Notes: generated from the letters alone by a model not told the origin. A DNA stretch of 10,344 nucleotides from Nevskiales bacterium (GCA_022616655.1 JAKEEJ010000119.1:1-10344); one strand, 5' to 3'; positions 1 through 7,520 are shown, counted from the stretch's first letter. Numbers and translations: made by a program.

Positions 1-1
1 A

Positions 2-838
2 GTGGTGGGCTTGATGAATGCCCAGTTTGCAGTACAAAACGGCAGGGTATATCTGCTGGAAGTGAATCCACGCGCCTCACGCACGGCGCCTTTCGTTTCC
101 AAGGCCACCGGGCGGCCACTGGCTAAAATCGCAGCACGGTGCATGGTGGGCAAAAGTCTGCGCCGTCAGGGGATTCGCCACGAACTCCTGCCGGTACACT
201 TCTCCGTCAAGGAGTCGGTCTTTCCATTCAACAAGTTTCCAGGCGTGGATCCGCTGCTAGGGCCGGAAATGCGATCGACCGGCGAGGTGATGGGCATCGG
301 GACCCAATTCGGTGAAGCGTTTGCCAAAGCCATGGCGGGAACCGGCATGACCCTTCCTCAGTCCGGAACCGTCCTGATCAGCGTGCGGGATGCCGACAAG
401 CTGCGTGTCGTGGAACTGGCCCGGCTGCTGCAGGCGCGAGCACTCAAGGTGGTTGCGACCCAGGGTACCGCCGCCGTACTCCAGGCCGCCGACGTGGAGT
501 GCGAACGGGTGAACAAGGTCAAAGAAGGACGACCGCACTGTGTGGATCTGATCAAAAACGGCGGGGTTCAATTTATCGTCAATACCACGGAAGATAAGCG
601 TTCCGTTGAGGAGTCGCGATCCATTCGTGCCGCCGCGATCCAGCACAATGTATGTTATTTCACCACGCTGGCCGGTGCCCAGGCGGCTGCCATTGCCATG
701 GGCCATCTGGACAAAGTGCAGGTCAACCGGTTACAAGACTTACATCGCAACCCGAACAATATCCATGTCCAAGACGCCCTTGACCCGGCGCGGCGCCGAC
801 CGGCTGCGCGAAGAACTCAAACGTCTGAAATCGGTTGA
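2..838 (+). CDS. carB: carbamoyl-phosphate synthase large subunit, C-terminal part (5' truncated by the window)
   Basis: This is the C-terminal 278 residues of the roughly 1,070-residue ATP-dependent subunit that makes carbamoyl phosphate from bicarbonate and ammonia for pyrimidine and arginine synthesis. It aligns from memory with E. coli CarB residues from about 820 to the end. The end of the second ATP-grasp domain is visible ([42 protein letters not shown]). It is followed by the MGS-like allosteric domain ([15 protein letters not shown]-type segment, [14 protein letters not shown]), which in the family binds UMP, IMP and ornithine effectors. The true start lies upstream, and the first codon here is simply the first in frame. 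One oddity: E. coli CarB would end at about position 757, shortly after the LQDLH segment. This frame runs about 26 codons further, as an Arg-rich tail, to a TGA at 836-838, overlapping greA by 74 nt out of frame. carB next to greA is a common gammaproteobacterial arrangement. Confidence 0.97.
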   Translation: MVGLMNAQFAVQNGRVYLLEVNPRASRTAPFVSKATGRPLAKIAARCMVGKSLRRQGIRHELLPVHFSVKESVFPFNKFPGVDPLLGPEMRSTGEVMGIGTQFGEAFAKAMAGTGMTLPQSGTVLISVRDADKLRVVELARLLQARALKVVATQGTAAVLQAADVECERVNKVKEGRPHCVDLIKNGGVQFIVNTTEDKRSVEESRSIRAAAIQHNVCYFTTLAGAQAAAIAMGHLDKVQVNRLQDLHRNPNNIHVQDALDPARRRPAARRTQTSEIG

Positions 839-1241
839 ACGCCCCCGTATCGTGAAAGCGATCGCGGAAGCGCGTGCACACGGCGACATTTCAGAGAATG
901 CCGAATTTCACGCAGCCAAAGAACAACAGAGCTTCCTGGAAGGGCGCATTGCCGAGCTTGAGCACAAACTGGCCAACGCCCAGATTGTGGACATCACCCA
1001 ACTCAATGCGGACGGGAAGGTTGTGTTCGGAGCCACGGTCGGACTGGTGGATGCGGATTCCGGGAGTACGCTGCGCTACCAGATTGTCGGTGAGGACGAA
1101 GCGGATTCAAAACAGGGGCTGATTTCGGTGCATTCACCCATCGCCCGTGCCCTGATCGGGAAATCTGAAGGCGATGTCGTCGAGGTGGCCGCTCCCGGCG
1201 GTGCGCGCGAGCTTGAGATCGTCAAGGTGACCTATGTCTGA
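765..1241 (+). CDS. greA: transcription elongation factor GreA
   Basis: GreA (158 aa, the family's usual length) enters the secondary channel of RNA polymerase and stimulates cleavage of backtracked transcripts. The N-terminal coiled coil (about 1-75) carries the acidic tip [16 protein letters not shown] with D41 and E44, the residues that position the catalytic Mg2+. The C-terminal FKBP-like domain ends with the typical [22 protein letters not shown] segment. The ATG at 765 is chosen because the protein then begins [18 protein letters not shown], the usual GreA N-terminus. No Shine-Dalgarno sequence is visible upstream (the preceding bases are cgaacaatatcc), and the start lies inside the extended carB frame, so translation is either coupled to carB or SD-independent. 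The stop codon sits in the left arm of a perfect palindrome. Identification is certain; only the mode of translation start is open. Confidence 0.98.
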   Translation: MSKTPLTRRGADRLREELKRLKSVERPRIVKAIAEARAHGDISENAEFHAAKEQQSFLEGRIAELEHKLANAQIVDITQLNADGKVVFGATVGLVDADSGSTLRYQIVGEDEADSKQGLISVHSPIARALIGKSEGDVVEVAAPGGARELEIVKVTYV

Positions 1242-1259
1242 CATGTCAGACATAGGTCA
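1228..1259. repeat. perfect 32-nt palindrome across the greA stop codon
   Basis: Positions 1228-1243 are the exact reverse complement of 1244-1259 (arms tgacctatgtctgaca / tgtcagacataggtca). The left arm encodes the last GreA codons and contains the TGA at 1239-1241. In RNA it would fold into a nearly loopless 14-16 bp hairpin. No U-tract follows, so it is not a standard intrinsic terminator. The final GTCA of the palindrome is also the first four bases of the adjoining inverted-repeat element. The perfect symmetry with a coding arm suggests a recent inverted duplication of the greA end; this is inference. Confidence 0.9.
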
Positions 1260-1379
1260 TCCTGAGCGCAGCGAAGGATCTTCTTTAGAGCCTTCGTCGC
1301 CTCTGGCGATTCAGGGCGGCTAACGCCGGATTACTCCCCCGCCTTCGCGGGGGTTAAAGGCTCACGCGCTCGGAATGAC
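1256..1379. repeat. 124-bp REP/MITE-like intergenic element with terminal inverted repeats
   Basis: The left end GTCATCCTGAGCGC (1256-1269) matches the reverse complement of the right end (1366-1379, reading GTCATTCCGAGCGC) at 12 of 14 positions. Inside lies a 7-bp GC-rich hairpin, CCCCCGC-cttc-GCGGGGG, at 1336-1353. The left end continues as GCAGCGAAGGATCT, a motif I recall as a common dispersed intergenic repeat in several bacterial lineages. No open reading frame of note is inside. The element takes up almost all of the 146-nt greA-rlmE gap and ends 8 nt before the rlmE ATG. No clear target-site duplication is seen, and no second copy exists in this window, so its repeat status is inferred from the paired ends and the motif. 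Confidence 0.7.
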
Positions 1380-1387
1380 ACCAATTT

Positions 1388-2020
1388 ATGAGCAGTAAAC
1401 GCCGTCCCAGCTCCGCCCGCTGGCTGGCGGAGCATGAAAACGACCCCTATGTGCAGGAAGCACGCCGACGGGGTTATCGCTCGCGCGCCGTATTCAAACT
1501 GCAGGAGATTGACGAGCGCGACCGTTTGTTCAAGCCGGGGCTCACCGTGGTAGATCTGGGCGCTGCGCCCGGTGGCTGGAGCCAGTACGCCGGAACGCGG
1601 ATCGGTCCCGGGGGCCGGCTGCTGGCACTGGATGTCCTGCCCATGGAGCCGTTGCCGGGCGTGGACTTTATTCAGGGTGATTTTCGGGAGGACGCGGCTC
1701 TCAAAACGCTGGAAAACCGGATCGGTAGTGGGCGGATGGTGGACCTTGTTTTATCGGATATGGCCCCCAATATCAGCGGGATAGATGTCGCAGATCAGGC
1801 GACCTTCATGTTGTTGGCGGAACTGGCACTGGAATTTGCGAAAACCCGGCTGCGGCCGCGGGGGGTGCTGCTGGTCAAGCTGTTTCAGGGCGAAGGGTTT
1901 GACAATTTTTTGAAGATGTTACGTGACAGTTTTGAGACCGTTGTGATTCGTAAACCCCGGGCTTCACGCCAGCGCAGTCGCGAAGTCTATGCATTGGCGC
2001 GGAATCCGCGGGTAGAGTAG
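1388..2020 (+). CDS. rlmE: 23S rRNA 2'-O-ribose U2552 methyltransferase RlmE (FtsJ/RrmJ)
   Basis: This 210-aa protein (E. coli 209) uses S-adenosylmethionine to methylate the ribose of U2552 in the A-loop of 23S rRNA, a late step of large-subunit assembly. The SAM-binding motif VVDLGAAPGGWSQ spans about residues 54-66. The catalytic K-D-K-E set is present as K37, D124 (in LVLSDMAPNISG), K164 (LLVKLFQG) and E199 (SRQRSREVYALA). The ATG at 1388 gives the usual Lys/Arg/Ser-rich N-terminus followed by WL.EH..DPYV..A...GYRSRA. The only SD-like sequence is a weak GGA 13 nt upstream, inside the end of the inverted-repeat element. ftsH follows after 34 nt; rlmE-ftsH is a classical operon, heat-induced in E. 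coli. The relatives' usual neighbour yhbY is not in the upstream gap. Confidence 0.97.
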   Translation: MSSKRRPSSARWLAEHENDPYVQEARRRGYRSRAVFKLQEIDERDRLFKPGLTVVDLGAAPGGWSQYAGTRIGPGGRLLALDVLPMEPLPGVDFIQGDFREDAALKTLENRIGSGRMVDLVLSDMAPNISGIDVADQATFMLLAELALEFAKTRLRPRGVLLVKLFQGEGFDNFLKMLRDSFETVVIRKPRASRQRSREVYALARNPRVE

Positions 2021-2042
2021 TGTCTGATATGAGGCAGAACTT

Positions 2043-2047
2043 GAGGA
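2043..2047 (+). promoter_or_regulatory. ribosome binding site fixing the TTG start of ftsH
   Basis: GAGGA lies 7 nt before the TTG at 2055. No in-frame ATG gives the conserved N-terminal membrane segment; the nearby ATG at 2047 opens only a short out-of-frame peptide (MKS). This supports initiation at TTG. Confidence 0.75.
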
Positions 2048-2054
2048 TGAAATC

Positions 2055-3980
2055 TTGAACGACTGGGTCAAAAACCTGCTGCTCTGGATTGTGATTCTGG
2101 TGGTGCTCACCAGTGTTTTCCAGAGTTTTTCAATCCGGAGTGGCGGCGGGCAACAACCGCTCCATTATTCGGATTTCCTGGAGCAGGTCAAAAAGGATAA
2201 CGTCAGCACCGTTTTTGTCGAGGGCCAGAACATTCATGGCACGTTCAAGGACGGCACGCACTTTGGCACCTTCAGTCCGGAAACGAACAATACGGCGATG
2301 ATCGGCACGCTGATCGAACACCAGGTGCAGATTGTGGGTGAGCCGCCGAAAGAAACGCCCATCATCATTCAGCTGCTGTTTAACGCTTTTCCGATTCTGC
2401 TGCTGATTGCCGTATGGATTTATTTCATGCGCCAGATGCAGGCGGGGCCGGGCGGGCGGGGTGCCCTGTCCTTTGGAAAATCCCGCGCGCGCATGCTGAA
2501 TGCGGACCAGATCAAAGTCACCTTCAATGACGTGGCCGGCGTGGAGGAAGCCAAGCAGGAAGTCACCGAGCTCGTGGACTTTCTGAAAGATCCCGCCAAA
2601 TTCCAGAAACTGGGCGGCAAAATTCCGCGTGGCGTGCTGATGGTGGGTTCGCCCGGTACCGGCAAGACCCTGCTGGCGCGCGCCATTGCCGGTGAGGCCG
2701 GGGTACCGTTCTTTACCATTTCGGGCTCTGATTTTGTCGAAATGTTCGTTGGCGTGGGGGCTTCGCGCGTCCGTGACATGTTTGAACAGGCCAAGAAGCA
2801 TGCGCCGTGCATCGTGTTCATTGACGAGATTGACGCGGTTGGCCGGCACCGCGGAGCCGGTCTCGGCGGCGGTCACGATGAACGTGAGCAGACCCTGAAC
2901 CAATTGCTGGTGGAGATGGATGGCTTTGAAGGCAGCGAAGGCGTGATTGTCATCGCCGCCACCAACCGACCTGATGTGCTGGATCCGGCACTGATGCGCC
3001 CGGGTCGCTTCGATCGTCAGGTGGTGGTACCTCTGCCGGATGTGCGCGGACGGGAACAAATTCTGAAGGTGCACATGCGTGCGGTACCGCTGGCGGACAA
3101 CGTCAGACCCAACATCATTGCGCGCGCCACGCCGGGGTTTTCTGGCGCGGATCTGGCCAATCTGGTCAACGAATCCGCCCTGTTTGCGGCGCGCGCCAAC
3201 AAACGGCTGGTGGATCAGGAGGATTTTGAGAAGGCCAAGGATAAAATCATCATGGGCACCGAGCGGCGCTCCATGGTCATGAGCGAGAAGGAAAAAAAGC
3301 TGACCGCTTACCACGAGGCCGGCCATACCATTGTCGGGCTTCATGTCCCCGAACACGATCCGGTCTACAAAGTCACCATCATTCCGCGCGGCCGTGCCCT
3401 GGGGGTGACCCAGTTCCTGCCGGAGGAGGACCGCTACAGTTACACCCGACAACGACTCAACAGCCAGATTTGTGCATTGTTCGGCGGCCGTGCCGCGGAA
3501 GAAGTCGTCTTCGGTCCCGAGCAGGTGACCACGGGTGCGTCGAATGACATCGAACGGGCCACCGAGATCGCCCGCAACATGGTCACCAAATGGGGCCTGT
3601 CCGATGCGCTGGGCCCGCTGTCTTACTCGGAGAGCGAGGGCGAGGTTTTTCTGGGTAGAAGCATCACCCAGCACAAGAACGTATCCGACGAAACGACGCA
3701 TGCCATTGACCGCGAAATCCGTCGCATCATCGAGCATAACCACGCCCAGGCACGCAAAATCATCGAGGACCATCTTCCGGTTCTGCACACCATGGCCGAT
3801 GCTTTGATAAAATACGAAACTCTCGATATCGCGCAGATCAAACGCATCCTGCGCGGAGAGGCTCCCGGTGAACCTGAAAGCTCAGGCAGTGGTGGAGCAT
3901 CCAGTGCCACAGCGGGCGATAAAAACACGTCCCCGGCCGCAGCGTCTCCAGTATCCAGGCCCGGTGCGGTTTCCAGTTAG
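2055..3980 (+). CDS. ftsH: ATP-dependent zinc metalloprotease FtsH
   Basis: FtsH (641 aa; E. coli 644) is a hexameric inner-membrane AAA+ protease that extracts and degrades membrane proteins and unstable regulators such as LpxC and sigma32. Membrane segments lie at about 7-25 and 102-124 with a periplasmic loop between. The Walker A motif is GSPGTGKT at 198-205 (Ser where E. coli has Pro). Walker B is IVFIDEID with D257 and E258. The pore motif region [11 protein letters not shown], the ATNRPD segment and the arginine-finger segment MRPGRFDR follow. The zinc site HEAGH is at 420-424, and the conserved [12 protein letters not shown] segment carries the third ligand. The C-terminal 40 or so residues are a Ser/Gly/Ala/Pro-rich tail. 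The start is TTG, supported by a GAGGA 7 nt upstream and a match to the E. coli N-terminus. It probably shares a transcript with rlmE. No terminator is visible in the 104 nt before folP. Confidence 0.98.
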   Translation: MNDWVKNLLLWIVILVVLTSVFQSFSIRSGGGQQPLHYSDFLEQVKKDNVSTVFVEGQNIHGTFKDGTHFGTFSPETNNTAMIGTLIEHQVQIVGEPPKETPIIIQLLFNAFPILLLIAVWIYFMRQMQAGPGGRGALSFGKSRARMLNADQIKVTFNDVAGVEEAKQEVTELVDFLKDPAKFQKLGGKIPRGVLMVGSPGTGKTLLARAIAGEAGVPFFTISGSDFVEMFVGVGASRVRDMFEQAKKHAPCIVFIDEIDAVGRHRGAGLGGGHDEREQTLNQLLVEMDGFEGSEGVIVIAATNRPDVLDPALMRPGRFDRQVVVPLPDVRGREQILKVHMRAVPLADNVRPNIIARATPGFSGADLANLVNESALFAARANKRLVDQEDFEKAKDKIIMGTERRSMVMSEKEKKLTAYHEAGHTIVGLHVPEHDPVYKVTIIPRGRALGVTQFLPEEDRYSYTRQRLNSQICALFGGRAAEEVVFGPEQVTTGASNDIERATEIARNMVTKWGLSDALGPLSYSESEGEVFLGRSITQHKNVSDETTHAIDREIRRIIEHNHAQARKIIEDHLPVLHTMADALIKYETLDIAQIKRILRGEAPGEPESSGSGGASSATAGDKNTSPAAASPVSRPGAVSS

Positions 3981-4075
3981 GTCCCGGTAAAAATTACGGC
4001 AGGTGGTACCTGTAGAGATCCGGAGCCGACCTTCTATTTGCGAGAAATAACACGCGGGTGTCCGGACTCTCGCGC

Positions 4076-4081
4076 GGGGGA
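4076..4081 (+). promoter_or_regulatory. ribosome binding site deciding the folP start
   Basis: GGGGGA sits 3 nt before the ATG at 4085, a tight but usable spacing. The in-frame GTG at 4058 has no SD-like sequence, and starting there would add nine residues not expected in the family. Confidence 0.55.
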
Positions 4082-4084
4082 CAG

Positions 4085-4924
4085 ATGCAACTAAAACTCA
4101 GAACCCGCTGCCTTGACTTAAGCCGGCCCGTCGTCATGGGCGTGCTCAACGTCACGCCCGACTCCTTTTCTGATGGCGGACTGCATGCGACGGTCGAGGC
4201 AGCTCTGGCCCATGCCCGGAAAATGTTGGCCGAGGGCGCGCAGATTATCGATGTCGGTGGCGAGTCCACACGGCCGGGCGCCACACCGGTCCTGGAACAG
4301 GAAGAACTGGATCGAACGTTGCCCGTGATCGAAATAATCCACCGCGAACTGGACGTGGCCATTTCGATCGACACGATGAAGCCTGCAGTGATGCGCGCGG
4401 CCTGTGCCGCGGGTGCAGAAATCATCAATGACACCATGGGTTTGCGCGCGTCGGACGCTCTGGCGACGGCACATGCGACCGGTGCGGCGGTTTGTCTGAT
4501 GCACATGCAGGGCGAGCCCCGCACCATGCAACGGAATCCGCAGTATGAAAACGTGGTGACCGACGTGAAGAATTTTCTGGCCGCACGGGTGGCGGCCTGT
4601 ATCGCCGCCGGTTTGGACCGGCAGCGACTGATTGTGGATCCGGGATTTGGTTTTGGAAAAACCCTGCAGCACAATTTACAGCTGCTGGCACAGCTGCACG
4701 TCTTGAGCGCTCTGAATCTGCCGGTACTGGTGGGACTTTCGAGAAAATCCATGCTGGGGCAAGTGCTGGACCGGCCGATCGATCAACGTCTGCACGGAGC
4801 CCTGGCCGCCGCCGCGCTCGCGGTATGGCAGGGCGTGCACATCATCCGTACGCACGACGTGCGTGCGACAATGGATGCCGTCCGTTTGGCCAGCGCCACC
4901 CGCGAAGCAATGACAGGATCATGA
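4085..4924 (+). CDS. folP: dihydropteroate synthase
   Basis: This 279-aa TIM-barrel enzyme (E. coli 282) condenses 6-hydroxymethyl-7,8-dihydropterin pyrophosphate with p-aminobenzoate in folate synthesis and is the sulfonamide target. With the ATG at 4085 the key residues fall exactly on E. coli numbering: N22 in NVTPDSF, T62-R63 in GGESTRPGA, D96 in SIDTMKP, N115, D185 in VDPGFGFGK, K221 in GLSRKSMLG, and R255/H257 in IIRTHDVR. This register, plus the purine-rich stretch just upstream, supports 4085 over the upstream GTG at 4058. The p-aminobenzoate/sulfonamide loops look like the chromosomal type, with no visible insertion of the kind seen in resistant or plasmid-borne variants. The stop overlaps the glmM start in ATGA, so the two are translationally coupled, as in E. 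coli. Confidence 0.97.
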   Translation: MQLKLRTRCLDLSRPVVMGVLNVTPDSFSDGGLHATVEAALAHARKMLAEGAQIIDVGGESTRPGATPVLEQEELDRTLPVIEIIHRELDVAISIDTMKPAVMRAACAAGAEIINDTMGLRASDALATAHATGAAVCLMHMQGEPRTMQRNPQYENVVTDVKNFLAARVAACIAAGLDRQRLIVDPGFGFGKTLQHNLQLLAQLHVLSALNLPVLVGLSRKSMLGQVLDRPIDQRLHGALAAAALAVWQGVHIIRTHDVRATMDAVRLASATREAMTGS

Positions 4925-6267
4925 GCCGGAAATATTTCGGGACCGATGGTATCCGCGGACGGGTGGGGTCGCCGCCCATGACGCCGGAGTTTGCCCTCAA
5001 ACTGGGCTGGGCAGCGGGCACGGTATTTGGCAAGATGCCGGGAGCGCGTGTGCTCATCGGCAAAGATACCCGGCGTTCGGGTTACCTGTTCGAATCGGCT
5101 CTTGAGGCGGGGTTTGCCGCCGCTGGAGTGGAAGCCGACCTGCTGGGCCCGCTGCCGACGGCGGGCGTTGCCCACCTGACCCGTGCGTTGCGTGCACAGG
5201 CCGGTGTCGTCATTTCCGCTTCCCACAATCCACACGAAGACAATGGTGTGAAGTTCTTCGGGCCCGACGGCAAGAAGCTGTCGGACGATCTCGAGCGGGA
5301 AATTGAAACGCTGCTGGAATCCGAAATGCGTTGCGTGAAGTCCGACCGGCTGGGCCGCGCCCGGCGCATTGACGACGCCCAGGGCCGTTACATCGAATTC
5401 TGCAAGAGTTCATTTCCCGCCAATGGCACGCTGAGCGGCCTGAAAATCGTGGTGGACTGCGCCAACGGTGCGGCCTACAAAACCGCGCCCGCGGTATTTG
5501 CCGAACTGGGCGCGCGGGTGATAGCGATTGGCACCGATCCCGACGGGCTCAACATCAACGAGAATTGCGGTTCGACTCACCTGGAGACGTTGCGCATGGC
5601 CGTGGTTGCGCAACGGGGAGATCTGGGCGTCGCCCTGGATGGCGATGCCGACCGGTGCCTGATGGTTACGGCGGAGGGGCGGGTGCTGGACGGAGACGAC
5701 ATCCTTCACGTTATCGCGCGACAACGACAACAGTCCGGCACCCTGTCCGGACCGGTGGTCGGGACCGTCATGAGCAATCTGGGGGTGGAACAGGCTTTTG
5801 CTCGTCTCAAAATTCCGTTTCTGCGCGCACAGGTCGGCGACCGTCACGTGATGGAACTGTTGAATGCGAAGGGTGGAACGATTGGCGGCGAACCCTCCGG
5901 CCACGTCATCTGCCTGGATTGCGCGCCCGCGGGGGACGGGACTATCACGGCCCTGCAAGTCCTGGCTGCCATGGCACTGGACAAGAAATCATTGACACAG
6001 ATGGCGGCCGGTTTGCACAAGATCCCCCAGGTGCTGGTTAATGTCCGCGTGGATCGCGATGCCAAGGGATTGCTCGCTGCCGACCCGCTACGCAATGTTC
6101 AGCGTGTGGCAGAAAAGAAACTGGCGAGTCGGGGTCGCCTGCTGCTGCGTGCCTCCGGTACCGAGCCGCTCGTCCGGGTGATGGTGGAAGCGGATGACGC
6201 GACGCTGGCTCAATCCACGGCCGAGGAAGTGGCGGCAGCCGTGCGACAGGCGGCCGGCGGTGGATGA
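4921..6267 (+). CDS. glmM: phosphoglucosamine mutase
   Basis: GlmM (448 aa; E. coli 445) converts glucosamine-6-phosphate to glucosamine-1-phosphate on the way to UDP-N-acetylglucosamine, feeding peptidoglycan and lipopolysaccharide. The N-terminus MSRKYFGTDGIRGRVG is typical. The phosphorylated active-site serine is S101 in VISASHNPHEDNGVKFF, the Mg2+ loop is DGDADRC (about 241-247), the sugar-binding motif is GGEPSGHVI, and the C-terminal phosphate-binding loop is RASGTEPLVRVMVE. The ATG at 4921 overlaps the folP TGA by 4 nt. An AGGA lies only 2 nt upstream, so coupling to folP translation is likely to matter more than an independent SD. The open frame continues upstream of this ATG, but that part lies inside folP and has no family match. 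The 3' end overlaps or abuts tpiA. Confidence 0.97.
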   Translation: MSRKYFGTDGIRGRVGSPPMTPEFALKLGWAAGTVFGKMPGARVLIGKDTRRSGYLFESALEAGFAAAGVEADLLGPLPTAGVAHLTRALRAQAGVVISASHNPHEDNGVKFFGPDGKKLSDDLEREIETLLESEMRCVKSDRLGRARRIDDAQGRYIEFCKSSFPANGTLSGLKIVVDCANGAAYKTAPAVFAELGARVIAIGTDPDGLNINENCGSTHLETLRMAVVAQRGDLGVALDGDADRCLMVTAEGRVLDGDDILHVIARQRQQSGTLSGPVVGTVMSNLGVEQAFARLKIPFLRAQVGDRHVMELLNAKGGTIGGEPSGHVICLDCAPAGDGTITALQVLAAMALDKKSLTQMAAGLHKIPQVLVNVRVDRDAKGLLAADPLRNVQRVAEKKLASRGRLLLRASGTEPLVRVMVEADDATLAQSTAEEVAAAVRQAAGGG

Positions 6268-6270
6268 GGA
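6266..6270 (+). promoter_or_regulatory. ribosome binding site favouring the third in-frame ATG of tpiA
   Basis: GAGGA lies 8 nt before the ATG at 6279. In-frame ATGs at 6264 and 6270 lack a good SD. The SD overlaps the glmM stop region, so terminating ribosomes could pass straight to tpiA. Confidence 0.55.
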
Positions 6271-6278
6271 TGGAACCG

Positions 6279-7055
6279 ATGTCCCGGCCGTACCTGGTGG
6301 CAGGCAACTGGAAAATGAACGGCACTCTGGAGGGCAATACTCGCCTGCTGCAGGGGATTCTTGTCGGGCTTGAGCGCTGTCCGGATGTCGAGATCCTGGT
6401 GTGTCCGCCGGCCGTTTATCTCGAGTCTACCGGGGCAAGCCTGAAGCGATCCAGGGCTGTGCTGGGAGCCCAGAATCTGTGCGAACAGGACAAGCCCGGT
6501 GCTTTCACTGGCGAAATTCACGGTCACATGCTTAAAGAGCTGGGTTGCCGTTACGTCATCGTCGGCCATTCTGAACGACGCACGCTCTACGGTGAAACCG
6601 ATGACATCGTGGCTCGCAAGTTCAGGGCCGCCCAGATCTGTGGCCTGACGCCCATCTTCTGCGTGGGTGAGACCCTGCAGGAACGCGAGATGCATCAGAC
6701 GGAATCCGTGCTCGGGCGCCAGCTGGGAGCCGTGTTGAAGCTCTGCGGTATTCACAGCCTGGCTCAGGCCGTGCTGGCATACGAGCCGGTCTGGGCCATC
6801 GGTACCGGCCGTACGGCGACACCGGAGCAGGCCCAGAAGGCGCATGCGTTTTTACGGGCGCAGGTTGCAGCCCGGGATGCTAGAATCGCCGCCGCTTTGC
6901 GGGTGTTGTACGGTGGCAGCGTCAAAATGGATAACGCCAGCGCCCTGTTCAGCCAGCCGGATGTGGATGGGGGGCTGATTGGTGGCGCCTCGCTCAAAGC
7001 AGATGAATTTCTTGGCATTTGTGGTGCCGCGCAGGCACAGATGAAAGCGGTATAA
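6279..7055 (+). CDS. tpiA: triosephosphate isomerase
   Basis: This is a 258-aa TIM-barrel enzyme interconverting dihydroxyacetone phosphate and glyceraldehyde-3-phosphate in glycolysis and gluconeogenesis. N10 and K12 are in GNWKMNG, catalytic H97 in IVGHSERR, catalytic base E169 in AYEPVWAIGTG with flexible loop 6 following, and the phosphate-binding segments YGGSVKMDNA and GGLIGGASLK are near the end. The start at 6279 gives MSRPYLVAGNWKMNG, the usual short leader before the GNWK motif, and has the best SD. The ATG at 6264 would instead make an ATGA overlap with glmM and add five residues (MRMEP); it cannot be excluded. tpiA between glmM and secG is common in gammaproteobacteria but absent from that site in E. 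coli. Confidence 0.97.
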   Translation: MSRPYLVAGNWKMNGTLEGNTRLLQGILVGLERCPDVEILVCPPAVYLESTGASLKRSRAVLGAQNLCEQDKPGAFTGEIHGHMLKELGCRYVIVGHSERRTLYGETDDIVARKFRAAQICGLTPIFCVGETLQEREMHQTESVLGRQLGAVLKLCGIHSLAQAVLAYEPVWAIGTGRTATPEQAQKAHAFLRAQVAARDARIAAALRVLYGGSVKMDNASALFSQPDVDGGLIGGASLKADEFLGICGAAQAQMKAV

Positions 7056-7111
7056 GTCACCCGGGCTCCTTCCGAAAACTCGCTCAGGTCCATTCATTCG
7101 GGGTTGGTCAC

Positions 7112-7468
7112 ATGTATACATTTCTGGTGGTGGTTCAGGTCCTGACGGCGGTTGCCCTGATCGGACTGGTCCTGGTTCAACACGGCAAAGGTGCCGACGC
7201 CGGCGCGGCGTTCGGCAGTGGGGCGTCGGGTACGGTGTTTGGTGCTCGCGGGTCGGCCAATTTTCTGACGCATGCCACCGCTGTCTGTGCCACTTTGTTT
7301 TTTATCGTGAGTCTTTCACTCGCTTACGTGGTTCAGGCTCGCAGGAGTGTCGGGAGCGTCGTTGAAACGGTCGGTGCCCAATCCCAAACGCCGGCCGGTG
7401 CGACAGATCCGGCTCCGGAGTTGCCTTCAGGAGTCGAAGACAAGGATACCCTGAGAGTTCCGGAATAA
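7112..7468 (+). CDS. secG: preprotein translocase subunit SecG
   Basis: This 118-aa (E. coli 110) small inner-membrane subunit of the SecYEG channel assists SecA-driven export. Two membrane segments are visible, at about 3-22 and 54-74. Between them is the family-defining loop QHGKGADAGAAFGSGASGTVFG-type sequence starting at about residue 23, with GSANFLT after it. The C-terminal 45 residues are polar and Pro/Ala-rich, as is usual and poorly conserved. The ATG at 7112 gives the standard MYTFLVVVQVL opening, and a GGGG run lies about 8 nt upstream. The frame stays open further upstream, but that part overlaps the end of tpiA. The 56-nt gap after tpiA has no terminator, so secG is likely read with the upstream genes. 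A tRNA-Leu follows after 52 nt, as in E. coli (secG-leuU). Confidence 0.97.
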   Translation: MYTFLVVVQVLTAVALIGLVLVQHGKGADAGAAFGSGASGTVFGARGSANFLTHATAVCATLFFIVSLSLAYVVQARRSVGSVVETVGAQSQTPAGATDPAPELPSGVEDKDTLRVPE

Positions 7469-7471
7469 AGC

Positions 7472-7500
7472 AAGACAAGTGGCGGTGCACCCTCTAAAAT
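7472..7500 (+). promoter_or_regulatory. candidate sigma70 promoter for the tRNA-Leu
   Basis: AAGACA (7472-7477, four of six matches to TTGACA) and TAAAAT (7495-7500, five of six to TATAAT) are 17 nt apart. Initiation would fall near 7507, about 14 nt before the mature tRNA 5' end. It is plausible by position and spacing but unproven; the tRNA could also be processed from the secG transcript, since no terminator separates them. Confidence 0.45.
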
Positions 7501-7520
7501 TCGTGCATTGTTCAGGATTT

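Noticed and set aside
1336..1353. GC-rich hairpin CCCCCGC-cttc-GCGGGGG as a greA terminator
   Set aside because: It is followed by ttaaagg rather than a T run, so it is better explained as the inner hairpin of the inverted-repeat element.
1745..1773. Possible sigma32 promoter inside rlmE (CTTGTTT, 13 nt, CCCCAATAT) that could drive ftsH on heat shock
   Set aside because: The -10 part encodes the conserved RlmE motif DMAPNIS, so the match is likely forced by coding. The -35 is weak and no expression evidence is available.
2021..2038. tgtctgatatg after rlmE resembles tgtctgacatg at the greA end
   Set aside because: Only about ten bases agree, and the palindromic partner here is just 4 bp (TCTG/CAGA). 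Chance is sufficient.
2130..3788. 552-codon open frame on the minus strand opposite ftsH
   Set aside because: It is an antisense shadow of a G+C-rich conserved gene. Its protein is low in recognisable motifs, and ftsH on the + strand is unmistakable.
4058..4084. GTG at 4058 as the folP start
   Set aside because: No SD precedes it, and starting at 4085 places all catalytic residues on E. coli DHPS numbering.
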